Shown: positions 25,020 through 34,006, numbered from the stretch's first letter. The stretch: 34,117 nucleotides of DNA from JAVBMU01 sp031551755 (GCA_031551755.1 JAVBNE010000020.1:1-34117), one strand, 5' to 3'. The notes: generated by a model from the sequence alone, not told the origin. Made by a program: numbers and translations.

Positions 25020-26537
25020 ATGGCTGATTTTGTCCTCGCCATCGACCAGGGAACCACCAGTTCCCGCGCCATCGTCTTCGACCACTCCGGGCACATCGTG
25101 TCCACCGGCCAGCTCGAACACGACCAGATCTTTCCGCGGGCCGGCTGGGTCGAGCACGACCCGGAGCAGATCTGGCACAACATCCGCGAGGCTGTCGGGC
25201 TCGCACTGACCCGCGCGAACGTGACCTTCGCGGATATCGCCGCGGTGGGTATCACCAACCAACGGGAGACCGCCGTCGTCTGGGACCGGACGACCGGCAA
25301 GCCCGTGTACAACGCGATCGTCTGGCAGGACACCCGCACTCAGAAGATCGTCGAGGAACTCGGCGGCAGCGCGGGGGCGGACAAGTACAAGTCGATCGTG
25401 GGCCTGCCGCTCGCCACCTACTTCTCTGGGCCGAAGGTCAAGTGGATCCTCGACAACGTCGAGGGCGCCCGCGAGAAAGCCGAACGCGGCGACCTCGTCT
25501 TCGGGAACACCGATACGTGGACATTGTGGAACATGACCGGGGGTGTGAACGGTGGAGTCCACGTCACCGACGTGACGAATGCCTCCCGGACCATGCTGAT
25601 GGACCTCGACACCCTGTCCTGGCGGGAGGACATCGCCGCCGACATGGGCGTCCCGTTGTCGATGTTGCCCGAGATCAAGTCGTCCTCCGAGGTCTACGGC
25701 AAGGGACGGGAGGGCGGGCTGCTGCCCGGCGTGCCGATCGCTGGCATCCTGGGCGACCAGCAGGCCGCGACCTTCGGGCAGGCATGCTTCGAGGTGGGCC
25801 AGGCCAAGAACACCTACGGCACCGGCAACTTCATGCTGCTCAACACCGGTACCCAGAAGGTGCCGTCACAGAACGGCCTGCTCACCACGGTCTGCTACAA
25901 GATCGGTGATCAGCCCCAGGTCTACGCCCTGGAAGGCTCGATCGCAGTCACCGGATCGCTGGTCCAATGGCTGCGCGACAACCTTGGGTTGTTCTCCGAC
26001 GCATCGCAGATCGAGGCCCTGGCCCGGTCGGTGGACGACAACGGCGGGGCGTACTTCGTGCCCGCGTTCTCCGGCCTCTTCGCCCCCTACTGGCGAGCCG
26101 ATGCCCGCGGCGCGCTGGTCGGCTTGACCCGGTACGTCAACAAGAGTCACATCGCTCGGGCGGCCTTGGAGGCCACCGCCTTCCAGACCCGCGAGGTCCT
26201 CGACGCGATGAATGCCGACTCCGGCGTCAACCTCACCGAGCTCCGAGTCGACGGCGGAATGGTGGCCAATGAGTTGCTCATGCAGTTCCAGGCCGACCAG
26301 CTAGGCGTAGACGTCGTGCGGCCCGAGGTAGCGGAAACCACGGCCCTCGGGGCGGCCTATGCCGCCGGCATCGCCGTAGGGTTCTGGCAAGGCGAATCCG
26401 ATGTGATCGCCAACTGGGCCGAGGACAAACGGTGGACACCGAACATGGCCTCCGACGAACGCGAACGCCTGTACCGCAACTGGAAGAAGGCCGTCACGAA
26501 GACCCTCGACTGGGTGGACGACGACGTGGAGAAGTAG
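25020..26537 (+). CDS. glpK: Glycerol kinase
   Basis: 505 aa, FGGY carbohydrate kinase. It phosphorylates glycerol with ATP, giving glycerol-3-phosphate for GlpD. Motifs: the phosphate-binding start VLAIDQGTTSSRAIVFD; glycerol contacts in ITNQRETAVVWDRTTGKP and NAIVWQDTRT; GILGDQQAATFGQACF; TYGTGNFMLLNTG; and the C-terminal FGGY signature RVDGGMVANELLMQFQADQLG. Full length. The ATG at 25020 gives the usual MADFVLAIDQ start; an in-frame ATG at 25008 is possible. A strong terminator follows 26 bp after the stop. Confidence 0.96.
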   Translation: MADFVLAIDQGTTSSRAIVFDHSGHIVSTGQLEHDQIFPRAGWVEHDPEQIWHNIREAVGLALTRANVTFADIAAVGITNQRETAVVWDRTTGKPVYNAIVWQDTRTQKIVEELGGSAGADKYKSIVGLPLATYFSGPKVKWILDNVEGAREKAERGDLVFGNTDTWTLWNMTGGVNGGVHVTDVTNASRTMLMDLDTLSWREDIAADMGVPLSMLPEIKSSSEVYGKGREGGLLPGVPIAGILGDQQAATFGQACFEVGQAKNTYGTGNFMLLNTGTQKVPSQNGLLTTVCYKIGDQPQVYALEGSIAVTGSLVQWLRDNLGLFSDASQIEALARSVDDNGGAYFVPAFSGLFAPYWRADARGALVGLTRYVNKSHIARAALEATAFQTREVLDAMNADSGVNLTELRVDGGMVANELLMQFQADQLGVDVVRPEVAETTALGAAYAAGIAVGFWQGESDVIANWAEDKRWTPNMASDERERLYRNWKKAVTKTLDWVDDDVEK

Positions 26538-26562
26538 CCGCTCAGCCAGCTGCTTCGCACCA

Positions 26563-26600
26563 CTGATGGCCCGCCTCCCGATTCGGAGGCGGGCCATCAG
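26563..26600 (+). terminator. Terminator after glpK
   Basis: A 16-bp perfect inverted repeat beginning CTGATGGCCCGCCTCC (26563-26578) pairs with 26585-26600 around a 6-nt loop. No T-tract, but the stem is very stable and sits directly after glpK. Confidence 0.75.
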
Positions 26601-26928
26601 CAAGCTCCGAAAGGACGCAGAGGCCATAACGACCTTCGCGACATTGCGTACTAACAGGGAGAATCTTGCGCCAGACCTACCCATGACTTTGGTCACAAGA
26701 CAACGCAGAAATTGGTCATCCGCCTGATGACAGAACGGGGCAGAGCGGCAGAAAAGGCTTGGCCCGATGGTAATTCATCCGCAAAGGGGGCTGACTTCCG
26801 GACTCCGAAAACCTACGCTCGGGCACAAACGAACCAGAAGTATCCCGTTCGGGTTCGTGCGTGCCGAATCTCGCCGAATGTTCAGCGACAAAGCGCGCCG
26901 TCTTGCCCTGCCGTCATTCGGAGGATTC
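26601..26928. other. Intergenic regulatory region before the surface-protein gene
   Basis: 328 bp, less G/C-rich than its surroundings and without a convincing gene; two overlapping open frames have no family similarity. It holds direct repeats TTGGTCA at 26689-26695 and 26712-26718 (23 bp apart), a perfect inverted repeat GTCATC-n5-GATGAC at 26715-26731, and a partial CRP/GlxR-like sequence at 26682-26697. These suggest transcription-factor sites for the downstream gene. Confidence 0.5.
26715..26731. promoter_or_regulatory. Inverted repeat, possible operator
   Basis: GTCATC-CGCCT-GATGAC is a perfect 6-bp inverted repeat with a 5-bp spacer, about 200 bp before the surface-protein start. Its left half overlaps the second TTGGTCA repeat. 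The bound protein is unknown. Confidence 0.35.
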
Positions 26929-29316
26929 ATGTCGTTCGGCTCCGCCCCCCGCCTCGCCCCCTGGCTGCGCACCGCAGCGGCCGCACCCCTCGTCCTGGCG
27001 CTCTCGCTAGCCGCCCACAGCGCCACGGCGGCCGCGCAGTCCCCGACGACACCGGTCCACCAAGGCATACTGCGAGCCGCGCCCCCTGTCACGACCGCCG
27101 CCGCACTCGCGGCCGCCGTTGCGGCCGCACCCGCCAGCGGCACGACCACCATCGCGTTGGCCCCCGGATTCCCAGCGCTCACCGCAAGCCTGGTGCTCAC
27201 CGTGCCGAACGGCGCCACCGTCGAGTTGGTGTCCTCGACCCCGGGCACCCCCGTTGAGATCAAGAAGACACCGAACTTCACCGGCGCCGCCTTCGACATC
27301 CGCGGCGGTGCGGGCTCGGCCATTACCCTGGACGAGTTCGCCTTTACCGGACCCAATGCGGTCAATGCGGACGGCTCGATCAGCACTTCGATCGCAAGCA
27401 ACGGAGTCACCTTCACCTCATCCGCGGCCGGCGGCCTCAAGCCGACCGTCAAGAACTCCGTCTTCCAGGGCTACTACGGTCAAGCCATCAAGCTCATCGG
27501 ACCGCTCGGACCGGTACTCGTCGACGGCTCATCGTTCATCGGCAACACAGCTCTCGATTCAGGCGCCGCGATCCAGTCCGGCACGAACAACCCTTTGAAC
27601 CTCGTGGTTACAAATTCTACTTTCGACCACAACACCGTCGCCGGCCCGAACTGGCCAGGGGGTGCCATTTCCGTGAAGGGAGGGACGGGAACGTCCCGGA
27701 TCTCGAACTCGTCGTTCACCAATAACGGGGCGGTGGCCCGAGGCGGAGCGGTCTCCTTCGAGCAGTACCAGGGCACCGTCTCGATCGACCACAGCTATTT
27801 CGAGGGCAACACCAACAACGCCGACGCGGCCGCGACCCAGAACTCCACCCAGCAGTCGCGCGTCGATGGTGGCGCAGTGGCCGTCTCGACCGCCAGCGCC
27901 GCGCAAGTCTGCACCGTCACGGTCGACTCGAGCACCTTCGTGAACAACACGGCCTTCGACGAGGCCGGCGCCCTGTTCATCGAGACCTACTCGCAGGCGG
28001 CGCTGATCCGCAACAGCACCTTCGTGGGCAACAGCTCGGCGAACCGGCAGACGAGCGATCTCTCCGACGGCGGAGGTGCGGTCGAGATCTCCCTGACCAC
28101 CGCGACCTTCGAGCACAACACCTTCTACGACAACACCGCGCTGCGCGGAAACCTGTTCATCGGGACCAGCCAGAACGGCGGTGCGGTCACCAGCAACCAA
28201 CCCGCCTCGGCCTTCACCTTCAAGAACAACATCTTCGTCGGCAACAACGTCACGAATAGCGCCGGCAGCCCGGTTTCCAGCAAGTACGCCAATGTCTACT
28301 CGGCCAAGGGCGTGATCGATCAGGGCGGAAACCTTGGTTTGGACAACAACACGACGTTGCCCGCCGACCTGACGGTCGAATCAGTCTTCGGCACCACAAC
28401 CCCTGCCCTCGGGACGCACCAGGTCAAGTCAACGGTCGGCGACCCGCGCTGGGCGGCCGGCTCGACGTTCGCCCGTGCGTTGACCACGCTGCCCATCCTC
28501 ATCAGCGATCCCACCGGAGCCGTTCATGGCAAGGCGGATAACGCGACCACCACGACGCTGGCCGTCGACGAGCGCGGCTTTGCCCGGGACCCGGCCAAGT
28601 CCGACATCGGCGCCTACGAAGACGTCTGGCTCCGCTTCGATGCGAATGGTGGCCACTGGGGAGCGCTCGGCCCGCTGAGCTACGACGGCACCGCGTGGTA
28701 CGACGACACCGCCACCGAGGTCACCGACTACTACCTCGTGGCGAACCACGCCGACGTGGTCGGCCCACACACCGCACCCACCACCGGTCCGACCCCATCC
28801 AGCCGTTTCGCCGGGTGGAATACGGCTGCCGACGGCGGCGGCCTATCCCCATTCGATGCGACTGGCACCTACACCCTCGACGACGACACCATCGTCTACG
28901 CGCAGTGGGAGTCTTGCGTCACCGTTCGTTTCGAGTTGGCCGACGGCACCACTGTCGCGGAGCCGGTGGAATTGTGTGGCTCGACCGGTTCGGGGTACAC
29001 GACGCAGGCCGCCACGGTCGCCTCACACACCCTGAGAGAGACGCCCGCGAACGCGACAGGGGTCTACGGCACCGATATCGACGACGTGGTGTACATCTAC
29101 ACCAAGGACACAACCCCGATCGACCCTGGTGACGAAGACGACCCGGTGGTGGACCCCCCGGCAGATTCCAGTCCTCCGGACACGTCCCATCCGGCGAAGG
29201 CAAGCGAACTGCCCGTGACCGGAGCAGACACCGCTTTGGCCGTCGCGTTCGCGGGCTTGCTCACCGCCCTCGGAGGTTTGGCGCTGATGGCGCGGCGTCG
29301 CCGGGGAACCGACTGA
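26929..29316 (+). CDS. LPXTG cell-wall-anchored right-handed beta-helix surface protein
   Basis: 795 aa from the ATG at 26929 (GGAGG, 4-5 nt); upstream frame to 26767 is not needed. A signal peptide (about 1-37) ends near THSATAAAQ-like small residues. Residues about 60-530 form parallel beta-helix coils with recurring Asn-rich turns (NSTFDHNTVAG, NSSFTNNGAVARGGA, SYFEGNTNNA, NSTFVGNSSA). They close with a choice-of-anchor-Q-like end (VDERGFARDPAKSDIGAYE). An InlB/Listeria-Bacteroides-type repeat follows (LRFDANGGHWG ... FAGWNTAADGGG ... IVYAQW), then a Pro/Asp-rich stalk and a sortase signal: LPVTG at 761-765, a hydrophobic helix, and RRRR. Probably an adhesin or carbohydrate-binding surface protein; enzyme activity cannot be assigned. 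No sortase gene is in the window. Confidence 0.85.
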   Translation: MSFGSAPRLAPWLRTAAAAPLVLALSLAAHSATAAAQSPTTPVHQGILRAAPPVTTAAALAAAVAAAPASGTTTIALAPGFPALTASLVLTVPNGATVELVSSTPGTPVEIKKTPNFTGAAFDIRGGAGSAITLDEFAFTGPNAVNADGSISTSIASNGVTFTSSAAGGLKPTVKNSVFQGYYGQAIKLIGPLGPVLVDGSSFIGNTALDSGAAIQSGTNNPLNLVVTNSTFDHNTVAGPNWPGGAISVKGGTGTSRISNSSFTNNGAVARGGAVSFEQYQGTVSIDHSYFEGNTNNADAAATQNSTQQSRVDGGAVAVSTASAAQVCTVTVDSSTFVNNTAFDEAGALFIETYSQAALIRNSTFVGNSSANRQTSDLSDGGGAVEISLTTATFEHNTFYDNTALRGNLFIGTSQNGGAVTSNQPASAFTFKNNIFVGNNVTNSAGSPVSSKYANVYSAKGVIDQGGNLGLDNNTTLPADLTVESVFGTTTPALGTHQVKSTVGDPRWAAGSTFARALTTLPILISDPTGAVHGKADNATTTTLAVDERGFARDPAKSDIGAYEDVWLRFDANGGHWGALGPLSYDGTAWYDDTATEVTDYYLVANHADVVGPHTAPTTGPTPSSRFAGWNTAADGGGLSPFDATGTYTLDDDTIVYAQWESCVTVRFELADGTTVAEPVELCGSTGSGYTTQAATVASHTLRETPANATGVYGTDIDDVVYIYTKDTTPIDPGDEDDPVVDPPADSSPPDTSHPAKASELPVTGADTALAVAFAGLLTALGGLALMARRRRGTD

Positions 29317-29335
29317 TCGAAACCGCCAGCGAAGT

Positions 29336-29372
29336 CGTCACGGTACCCACCTTCAGCACGGGTACCGTGACG
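29336..29372. terminator. Terminator after the surface-protein gene
   Basis: Perfect 13-bp inverted repeat CGTCACGGTACCC / GGGTACCGTGACG (29336-29348, 29360-29372) with an 11-nt loop, 20 bp after the stop. No clean T-tract. Confidence 0.7.
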
Positions 29373-29392
29373 CCGGTTTCATCCGACGCCTC

Positions 29393-29398
29393 TAGACT
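29393..29398 (+). promoter_or_regulatory. Putative -10 box of the PucR-family gene
   Basis: TAGACT predicts a start at about 29405, two bases before the ATG at 29407, which has no Shine-Dalgarno. Fits leaderless or near-leaderless transcription. Confidence 0.4.
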
Positions 29399-29406
29399 CC
29401 AGCCAC

Positions 29407-30864
29407 ATGGCAACCGCTGAGTCCCCTCGCTCCCTACTCACCGTCGAGGATCTGGTCTCGACCACGAGTCTGGGTGTCACGGTGATGGCCGGACAGGGTG
29501 GCCTCGACCGCCAGGTTCTGTGGGCACACAGCTGTGAAATGGAACGACCCGAACGGTGGCTCGGTCCGCATGAACTCCTGATGACGGTCGGGCTGGGCGT
29601 CCCCGTCGCGCCCGCGGAGCAGGCGGAGTTCATCGCGAGACTGGACGACGCGGGTTTGGCGGGTCTGATGATCGGCAACCACGATCTGGCCCCGCCGATT
29701 TCCACGCAGATGCTCACTGAGGCGGATGCCCGCAGCTTCCCGGTGTTGTTCGTCGCCGAGGAAACGCCCTATGCCGTGGTCGCCCGGCATGTCGCGGCGG
29801 CCCACTCGTCGTCCCAGATCCAGCAGGTTCTCAAACTCAGCAAGCTCTATCAGGTGGCAGCCAGCGCCGACGACGACACGGCCGCGCTCACCAGAGATCT
29901 CGCCCTGTTGCTGGGCATTGGGATCAGCATCGTCGATGGACTCACTGGGATCGCTATCGTCGGAGTGCCCGGCCCACACGCCGCGGAACACACCGGGGAC
30001 CACGCCACTGACGAGCCGAGCGCCGCCAAAGCACGCACCTTTCCGCTCCGTGGCGACTACCAGGTGGAGCTGCGAATCGAGGAACCGCCCGGCGAGATCC
30101 TGGAGAGTCTGATCCTGGTGCACCTGATGAAGGTGATCGAGGTCAGCGTCGAAGGATTCTTGGCGGCGGCCGACCATCGCGTACGCGCCTCGGCCGACGC
30201 CCTGGCAAACCTACTGAGCAGTGGCTCGGCCACGGGCGTCGAAGAGCTGCTCGACCCATACCGCCCATCGGGGGGCTTCCGGTTGGCGGCCTTCGCCGCC
30301 GCTGCCGGCGAACGGGTGGCCTGGGCCGCCGCGCTGCGGCGATTGCCCGTCCTGATCGGGCCTGGTCGGCTGAACCACCATGCGCTCATCCCACAAGGGG
30401 CCACAGACGATGTTCGCCGCCTCGCCGAGGAGGCCGGCCTCCACCTGGGAGTGTCCTCGGTCTTCACCGATTACCGGGATGTGGGAGCGGCCGCCGAGGA
30501 GGCCGCCAGGGTTTTCACGGCGGCCCAGTTCAGCGACCGTCTATGGACCGAATTCGAGGGGACCACGATCTCGGTGCTCACCCGCTCCCATCGCGAGGCG
30601 CAGGAAATCATCCATGGCGTACTCGGATCGCTGGCCGAGGACACTGCGGCAGCCGCCAAACTCCGGGACACCCTGTTCGCGTATCTGCGTAACGATCGGC
30701 ACTGGCAACGAACGGCCGACGAACTGCATATCCACCGCCAAACGCTGGCCTACCGCCTGAACCGGATCGAACAGGAGACCGGTTTGAGTGTCACGCGGAC
30801 AGCGGACCTGTCCGCGCTCTGGATCGCCTATCAGTCCTGGGCAGCGACGAAGAACGAGAGCTAG
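29407..30864 (+). CDS. PucR-family transcriptional regulator
   Basis: 485 aa. The N-terminal PucR domain (about 10-135: LLTVEDLVSTTSLGVTVMAG ... RPERWLGPHELLMTVGLG ... PVLFVAEETPYAVVARHV) precedes a central GGDEF-like region. A C-terminal helix-turn-helix follows (TLFAYLRNDRHWQRTADELH, then IHRQTLAYRLNRIEQETGL). Members regulate catabolism of purines, gamma-aminobutyrate, polyamines or amino acids, usually for the adjacent genes. The FAD amine oxidase and peptide transporter downstream on the same strand are the likely targets (inference). The gap of 131 bp to the oxidase gene is relatively A/T-rich and may hold a separate promoter. Confidence 0.92.
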   Translation: MATAESPRSLLTVEDLVSTTSLGVTVMAGQGGLDRQVLWAHSCEMERPERWLGPHELLMTVGLGVPVAPAEQAEFIARLDDAGLAGLMIGNHDLAPPISTQMLTEADARSFPVLFVAEETPYAVVARHVAAAHSSSQIQQVLKLSKLYQVAASADDDTAALTRDLALLLGIGISIVDGLTGIAIVGVPGPHAAEHTGDHATDEPSAAKARTFPLRGDYQVELRIEEPPGEILESLILVHLMKVIEVSVEGFLAAADHRVRASADALANLLSSGSATGVEELLDPYRPSGGFRLAAFAAAAGERVAWAAALRRLPVLIGPGRLNHHALIPQGATDDVRRLAEEAGLHLGVSSVFTDYRDVGAAAEEAARVFTAAQFSDRLWTEFEGTTISVLTRSHREAQEIIHGVLGSLAEDTAAAAKLRDTLFAYLRNDRHWQRTADELHIHRQTLAYRLNRIEQETGLSVTRTADLSALWIAYQSWAATKNES

Positions 30865-30995
30865 GCTCCGAGAGGCTTTCGTACTTCCATACATTCGGGA
30901 CCCATTTTTCATAGGGAAGTCCAGTCGATCTGGCACGACGGTGAGGTCTACGCTGTGGCGAACCTCAACCGCTTCAATGAAGAGATGGGTGCAGG

Positions 30996-32402
30996 ATGCC
31001 TACCCAATCATACTCGGACGCTCGCTTCGTCAACGGTGACGTCTCGTACTGGATGCGCGACATCGGGATGCCCGAGCGCCGGCCCGCGCTACCCGGCAAC
31101 CTCACCGTGGATGTCGCGATCGTCGGCGGTGGCCTCACCGGTTTGTGGACCGCGTACTACCTCAAGCGCGCCGAGCCGACACTGAGCATCGCGATCATCG
31201 AACGGGAGTTCGCCGGTTTCGGCGCCTCCGGGCGCAACGGCGGCTGGATGAGCGCGGAACCCGTCGGACAGTTCCGCCGCTACGCCAAATCGCGGGGTGT
31301 CGCCGCCGCTCGTGAGCAACAGCGAGCCATGTTCGGCGCCGTGAGCGAGTCGATCGAAGTGGCCCGCAAGGAAGGTTTCGACGAGGACCTGGCCCATGAG
31401 GGCCTCATCCACGTCGCCACCAGTTCCGCCCAACTCGCACGCGCCCGGCACCACGTCGCCGAGCTTCGTGAACAGGGATGGGGAGCCGAGGACATCTTCA
31501 CCCTCGACGCCGCCGAACTGGCCAAGCGGATCACGGTCGAGGGCGGCCTAGGAGGCTACTGGACCCCTCATTGCGCCCGCGTGCACCCAGCCAAGTTCAG
31601 CCGCGGACTGGCCCGGACGGTGGAGGAACTGGGCGTGTCGATCTACGAGTCGACGACGGCGCAGAGCATCCACCCCCACCGCGTACAGACCGACCGCGGC
31701 CTGGTCACCGCCAAGTACACAGTCCAGGCCCTCGAGGGCTACACCCTGTCGCTCGAAGGCAAAGCCCGTCGGCTCCTACCGATGAACAGCAGCCTCGTCA
31801 TCACCGAACCCCTCACCGACGCACAGCTCGACGCCGTCGGCTGGCGAGGCGCCGAACTCGTCGGGGACATGGCGCACAGCTTCACCTACATGCAGCGCAC
31901 GACGGATGGCCGGATCGCCATCGGTGGCCGGGGAGTGCCCTACAACTTCCGCTCGGGGTTCGACCGCTTCGGACGCACGGCGGATACCGCCGTCGCCCAA
32001 CTGCGCCAGCGCCTGGCGGAGCTGTTCCCGGCGCTGGCCGGCGTCCAGGTCAGCCAGTCGTGGTCCGGGGTGCTGGGGGTTCCGCGCGACTGGTGCGCGG
32101 CGGTCACCTTCGACCCGGCCACCGGCATGTCGACGGCGGGTGGATACGTCGGACACGGGGTCGCCGGCACCAACCTGGCCGGCCGGACCGTGCGAGACCT
32201 GATCCTGCGCCAGGACACCCCGTTGAGCCGCCTGCCCTGGGTCGGCCGACAAGCGCGCAACTGGGAGTTCGAGCCTCTCCGGTGGATCGGTGCGACCGCG
32301 CTCTACGCCGCATACCGCTACGCCGACCGTCGCGAGTACGCCACCGACCGACCCAAGACAAACTGGACCGCCCATGTCGCCAACTTTGTAAGCGGCCGGT
32401 AA
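30996..32402 (+). CDS. FAD-dependent oxidoreductase, DadA / gamma-glutamylputrescine oxidase-like
   Basis: 468 aa, D-amino-acid-oxidase fold. N-terminal FAD motif VDVAIVGGGLTGLWTAYYLK with the strand-2 acid in IAIIERE; then GFGASGRNGGWMSAEP, typical of amine oxidases of the DadA/PuuB group; a substrate domain; and the C-terminal FAD loop GYVGHGVAGTNLAGRTVRDLI. The lid region LPMNSSLVITEPL also fits this group. It would oxidise a primary or secondary amine (polyamine derivative, sarcosine or D-amino acid) to an imine and peroxide; the substrate cannot be read from sequence. The last 60 residues after the FAD loop are family-typical. The ATG at 30996 has GGGTG upstream. PucR gene before it, peptide transporter after it. 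Confidence 0.87.
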   Translation: MPTQSYSDARFVNGDVSYWMRDIGMPERRPALPGNLTVDVAIVGGGLTGLWTAYYLKRAEPTLSIAIIEREFAGFGASGRNGGWMSAEPVGQFRRYAKSRGVAAAREQQRAMFGAVSESIEVARKEGFDEDLAHEGLIHVATSSAQLARARHHVAELREQGWGAEDIFTLDAAELAKRITVEGGLGGYWTPHCARVHPAKFSRGLARTVEELGVSIYESTTAQSIHPHRVQTDRGLVTAKYTVQALEGYTLSLEGKARRLLPMNSSLVITEPLTDAQLDAVGWRGAELVGDMAHSFTYMQRTTDGRIAIGGRGVPYNFRSGFDRFGRTADTAVAQLRQRLAELFPALAGVQVSQSWSGVLGVPRDWCAAVTFDPATGMSTAGGYVGHGVAGTNLAGRTVRDLILRQDTPLSRLPWVGRQARNWEFEPLRWIGATALYAAYRYADRREYATDRPKTNWTAHVANFVSGR

Positions 32403-32428
32403 TACCCTTTTTCTCCGTATTTGCCCAC

Positions 32429-32441
32429 CATTTGCCAAATG
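32429..32441. promoter_or_regulatory. Palindrome in the leader of the peptide transporter gene
   Basis: CATTTGCCAAATG is a 6-bp perfect inverted repeat around one base, ending 2 bp before the ribosome-binding site of the next gene. ATTTGCC also occurs just upstream (32419-32425). Either a repressor site or a small mRNA structure that affects translation. Confidence 0.4.
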
Positions 32442-32456
32442 CAAAGGAGCATGCAC

Positions 32457-33947
32457 GTGCAAGAAACACAAGAGACTCTGACACCTGAGCCATCCCAGAT
32501 GTTCACCCCGCAGGCTGTTGACCGTATGCCCAAGAGCATCTGGGGGCTGGCCTTCACCGAGTTCTGGGAGCGGTTCTCCTTCTACGGCCTCAACGGCATC
32601 CTCACCATCTACTTGGTCTTCAGCGCAGACAGGGGCGGCCTCCACGTCGACGAGGCTGCTGCAGCAGGGATCGTCGGCGCCTACGGCGGCGCGGTCTACT
32701 TAGCTCAACTCGTGGGGGCGTGGGCGGGCGAACGTGTCCTGTCTCCGAAGTGGATGGTCTTCTGGGGTGGCGTGGTCATCACCGCGGGCCACATCGCGCT
32801 GGCCGTTGCCCCAGGCATCGGCGGGCTCGCCCTCGGACTCGTCCTCATCATCGCGGGCACCGGGGCACTGAAGACGAATATCACGAATATCGTCGGATTC
32901 GTCCTCGAAGGCAGCGACCAGGGACGCCGTGACGTCGGCTTCGCCTACTTCTACCTGGCCATCAACGTCGGCGCGGTGCTCGGACCGATGAGCACCGGGT
33001 TCGTGCAGAACGAATGGGGCTTTCACTGGGGCTTCGCCCTCGCCGCTGTCGGCATGGTGATCGCATTGGCTCAGTACATGTTCTCGATGCGCCTACTCCC
33101 GACGCGTGCCAGCCTGGTTGCCGACCCTATCGCACTCCCCCGGCTCCTCCTCATCGCCGTGGTCGCCGTGGTGATCGGCACAGGTGTCGGGCTCATGATG
33201 AAGACCGGTGCGATCCGGGCGGAGCAATTGGCGACGTTCGCCACCCTGTTGGGTCTGGCCGCAGCCGCGTGGTACTTCATCATGATGCTGACGTCCAAGC
33301 GGGTCACCAGTGTGGAGAAGCAGCGCGTCGCGGCCTACCTGCCGCTGTTCTTGGCCGCCAGCATCTTCTTCGGCTTCCTGTTCCAGCAGTTCACCTCGAT
33401 CACGTTCCTGATCACCGAACGAGTCAACCTCGCCATCGGCAGTTGGAGCGTTCCGGTCCCGTGGATCACCATGATCAGCCAGCTCGCGGCCGTGCTGATC
33501 ACGCCGGTCGTCGCCCGGGCCTGGGGACGCAGCGGCAACAACGGTCCGGGCGCACCGGCCAAATTCGCCATCGGCATGGTGCAGATGGGCGTCGGCTACA
33601 TCATCATGTTGGCCGGGTTGCTGATCTTCAAAGACTCACTCATCCCGCTCATCCTGATGGTCGTGGTGATGATCGTCGCCGGATCGTCGGAGGTCTTCAT
33701 CGGACCGATCAGCCTTTCCCTCGCCACCAAGATCGGACCGGAAGCGTTCAAGGCACAGCTCGTCGGCCTGAACTTCCTGACCCTCGCGCTCGGCTCGTCG
33801 TTCTCCGGCCTGCTCGGGCAGCTCTTCACCGCGATGAACGAGACCGGGTACTTCCTCGTCATCATCGGTTTGGCGGTCAGCATCGGCGTGGCCCTGTGGC
33901 TGTTCAGGACGCCGCTGCAGCGCTCGCTCTACGCCGGGCTGGAGTAA
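32457..33947 (+). CDS. Proton-dependent oligopeptide transporter (POT/PTR2 family)
   Basis: 496 aa from the GTG at 32457, which has AAAGGAG at 7 nt; an ATG at 32451 lies too close to that site. It is an MFS-fold protein with about 14 hydrophobic segments. The POT signature is in helix 1 (FTEFWERFSFYGLNGIL, equivalent to ExxERFxYY), and the PTR2 signature is FAYFYLAINVGAVLGPMSTG. The conserved GTGALKTNI before helix 4 is also family-typical. It imports di- and tripeptides with protons. With the PucR regulator and amine oxidase it may feed nitrogen or amine catabolism (inference). A strong intrinsic terminator follows. Confidence 0.93.
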   Translation: MQETQETLTPEPSQMFTPQAVDRMPKSIWGLAFTEFWERFSFYGLNGILTIYLVFSADRGGLHVDEAAAAGIVGAYGGAVYLAQLVGAWAGERVLSPKWMVFWGGVVITAGHIALAVAPGIGGLALGLVLIIAGTGALKTNITNIVGFVLEGSDQGRRDVGFAYFYLAINVGAVLGPMSTGFVQNEWGFHWGFALAAVGMVIALAQYMFSMRLLPTRASLVADPIALPRLLLIAVVAVVIGTGVGLMMKTGAIRAEQLATFATLLGLAAAAWYFIMMLTSKRVTSVEKQRVAAYLPLFLAASIFFGFLFQQFTSITFLITERVNLAIGSWSVPVPWITMISQLAAVLITPVVARAWGRSGNNGPGAPAKFAIGMVQMGVGYIIMLAGLLIFKDSLIPLILMVVVMIVAGSSEVFIGPISLSLATKIGPEAFKAQLVGLNFLTLALGSSFSGLLGQLFTAMNETGYFLVIIGLAVSIGVALWLFRTPLQRSLYAGLE

Positions 33948-33960
33948 GGCGGAAGCCCGG

Positions 33961-34006
33961 GCCTCGGGGCCGCACCCACCTCGGGTGCGGCCCCGAGGCT
34001 TTCTTG
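33961..34006 (+). terminator. Intrinsic terminator after the peptide transporter gene
   Basis: A 17-bp perfect inverted repeat (33961-33977 with 33983-33999; left arm GCCTCGGGGCCGCACCC) with a 5-nt loop is followed by TTTCTT. A strong intrinsic terminator. Confidence 0.9.

Noticed and set aside
30955..31185. A 76-codon frame overlapping the start of the FAD oxidoreductase gene
   Set aside because: Different frame from the oxidase and no ribosome site. The oxidase frame from 30996 contains the conserved FAD motif.
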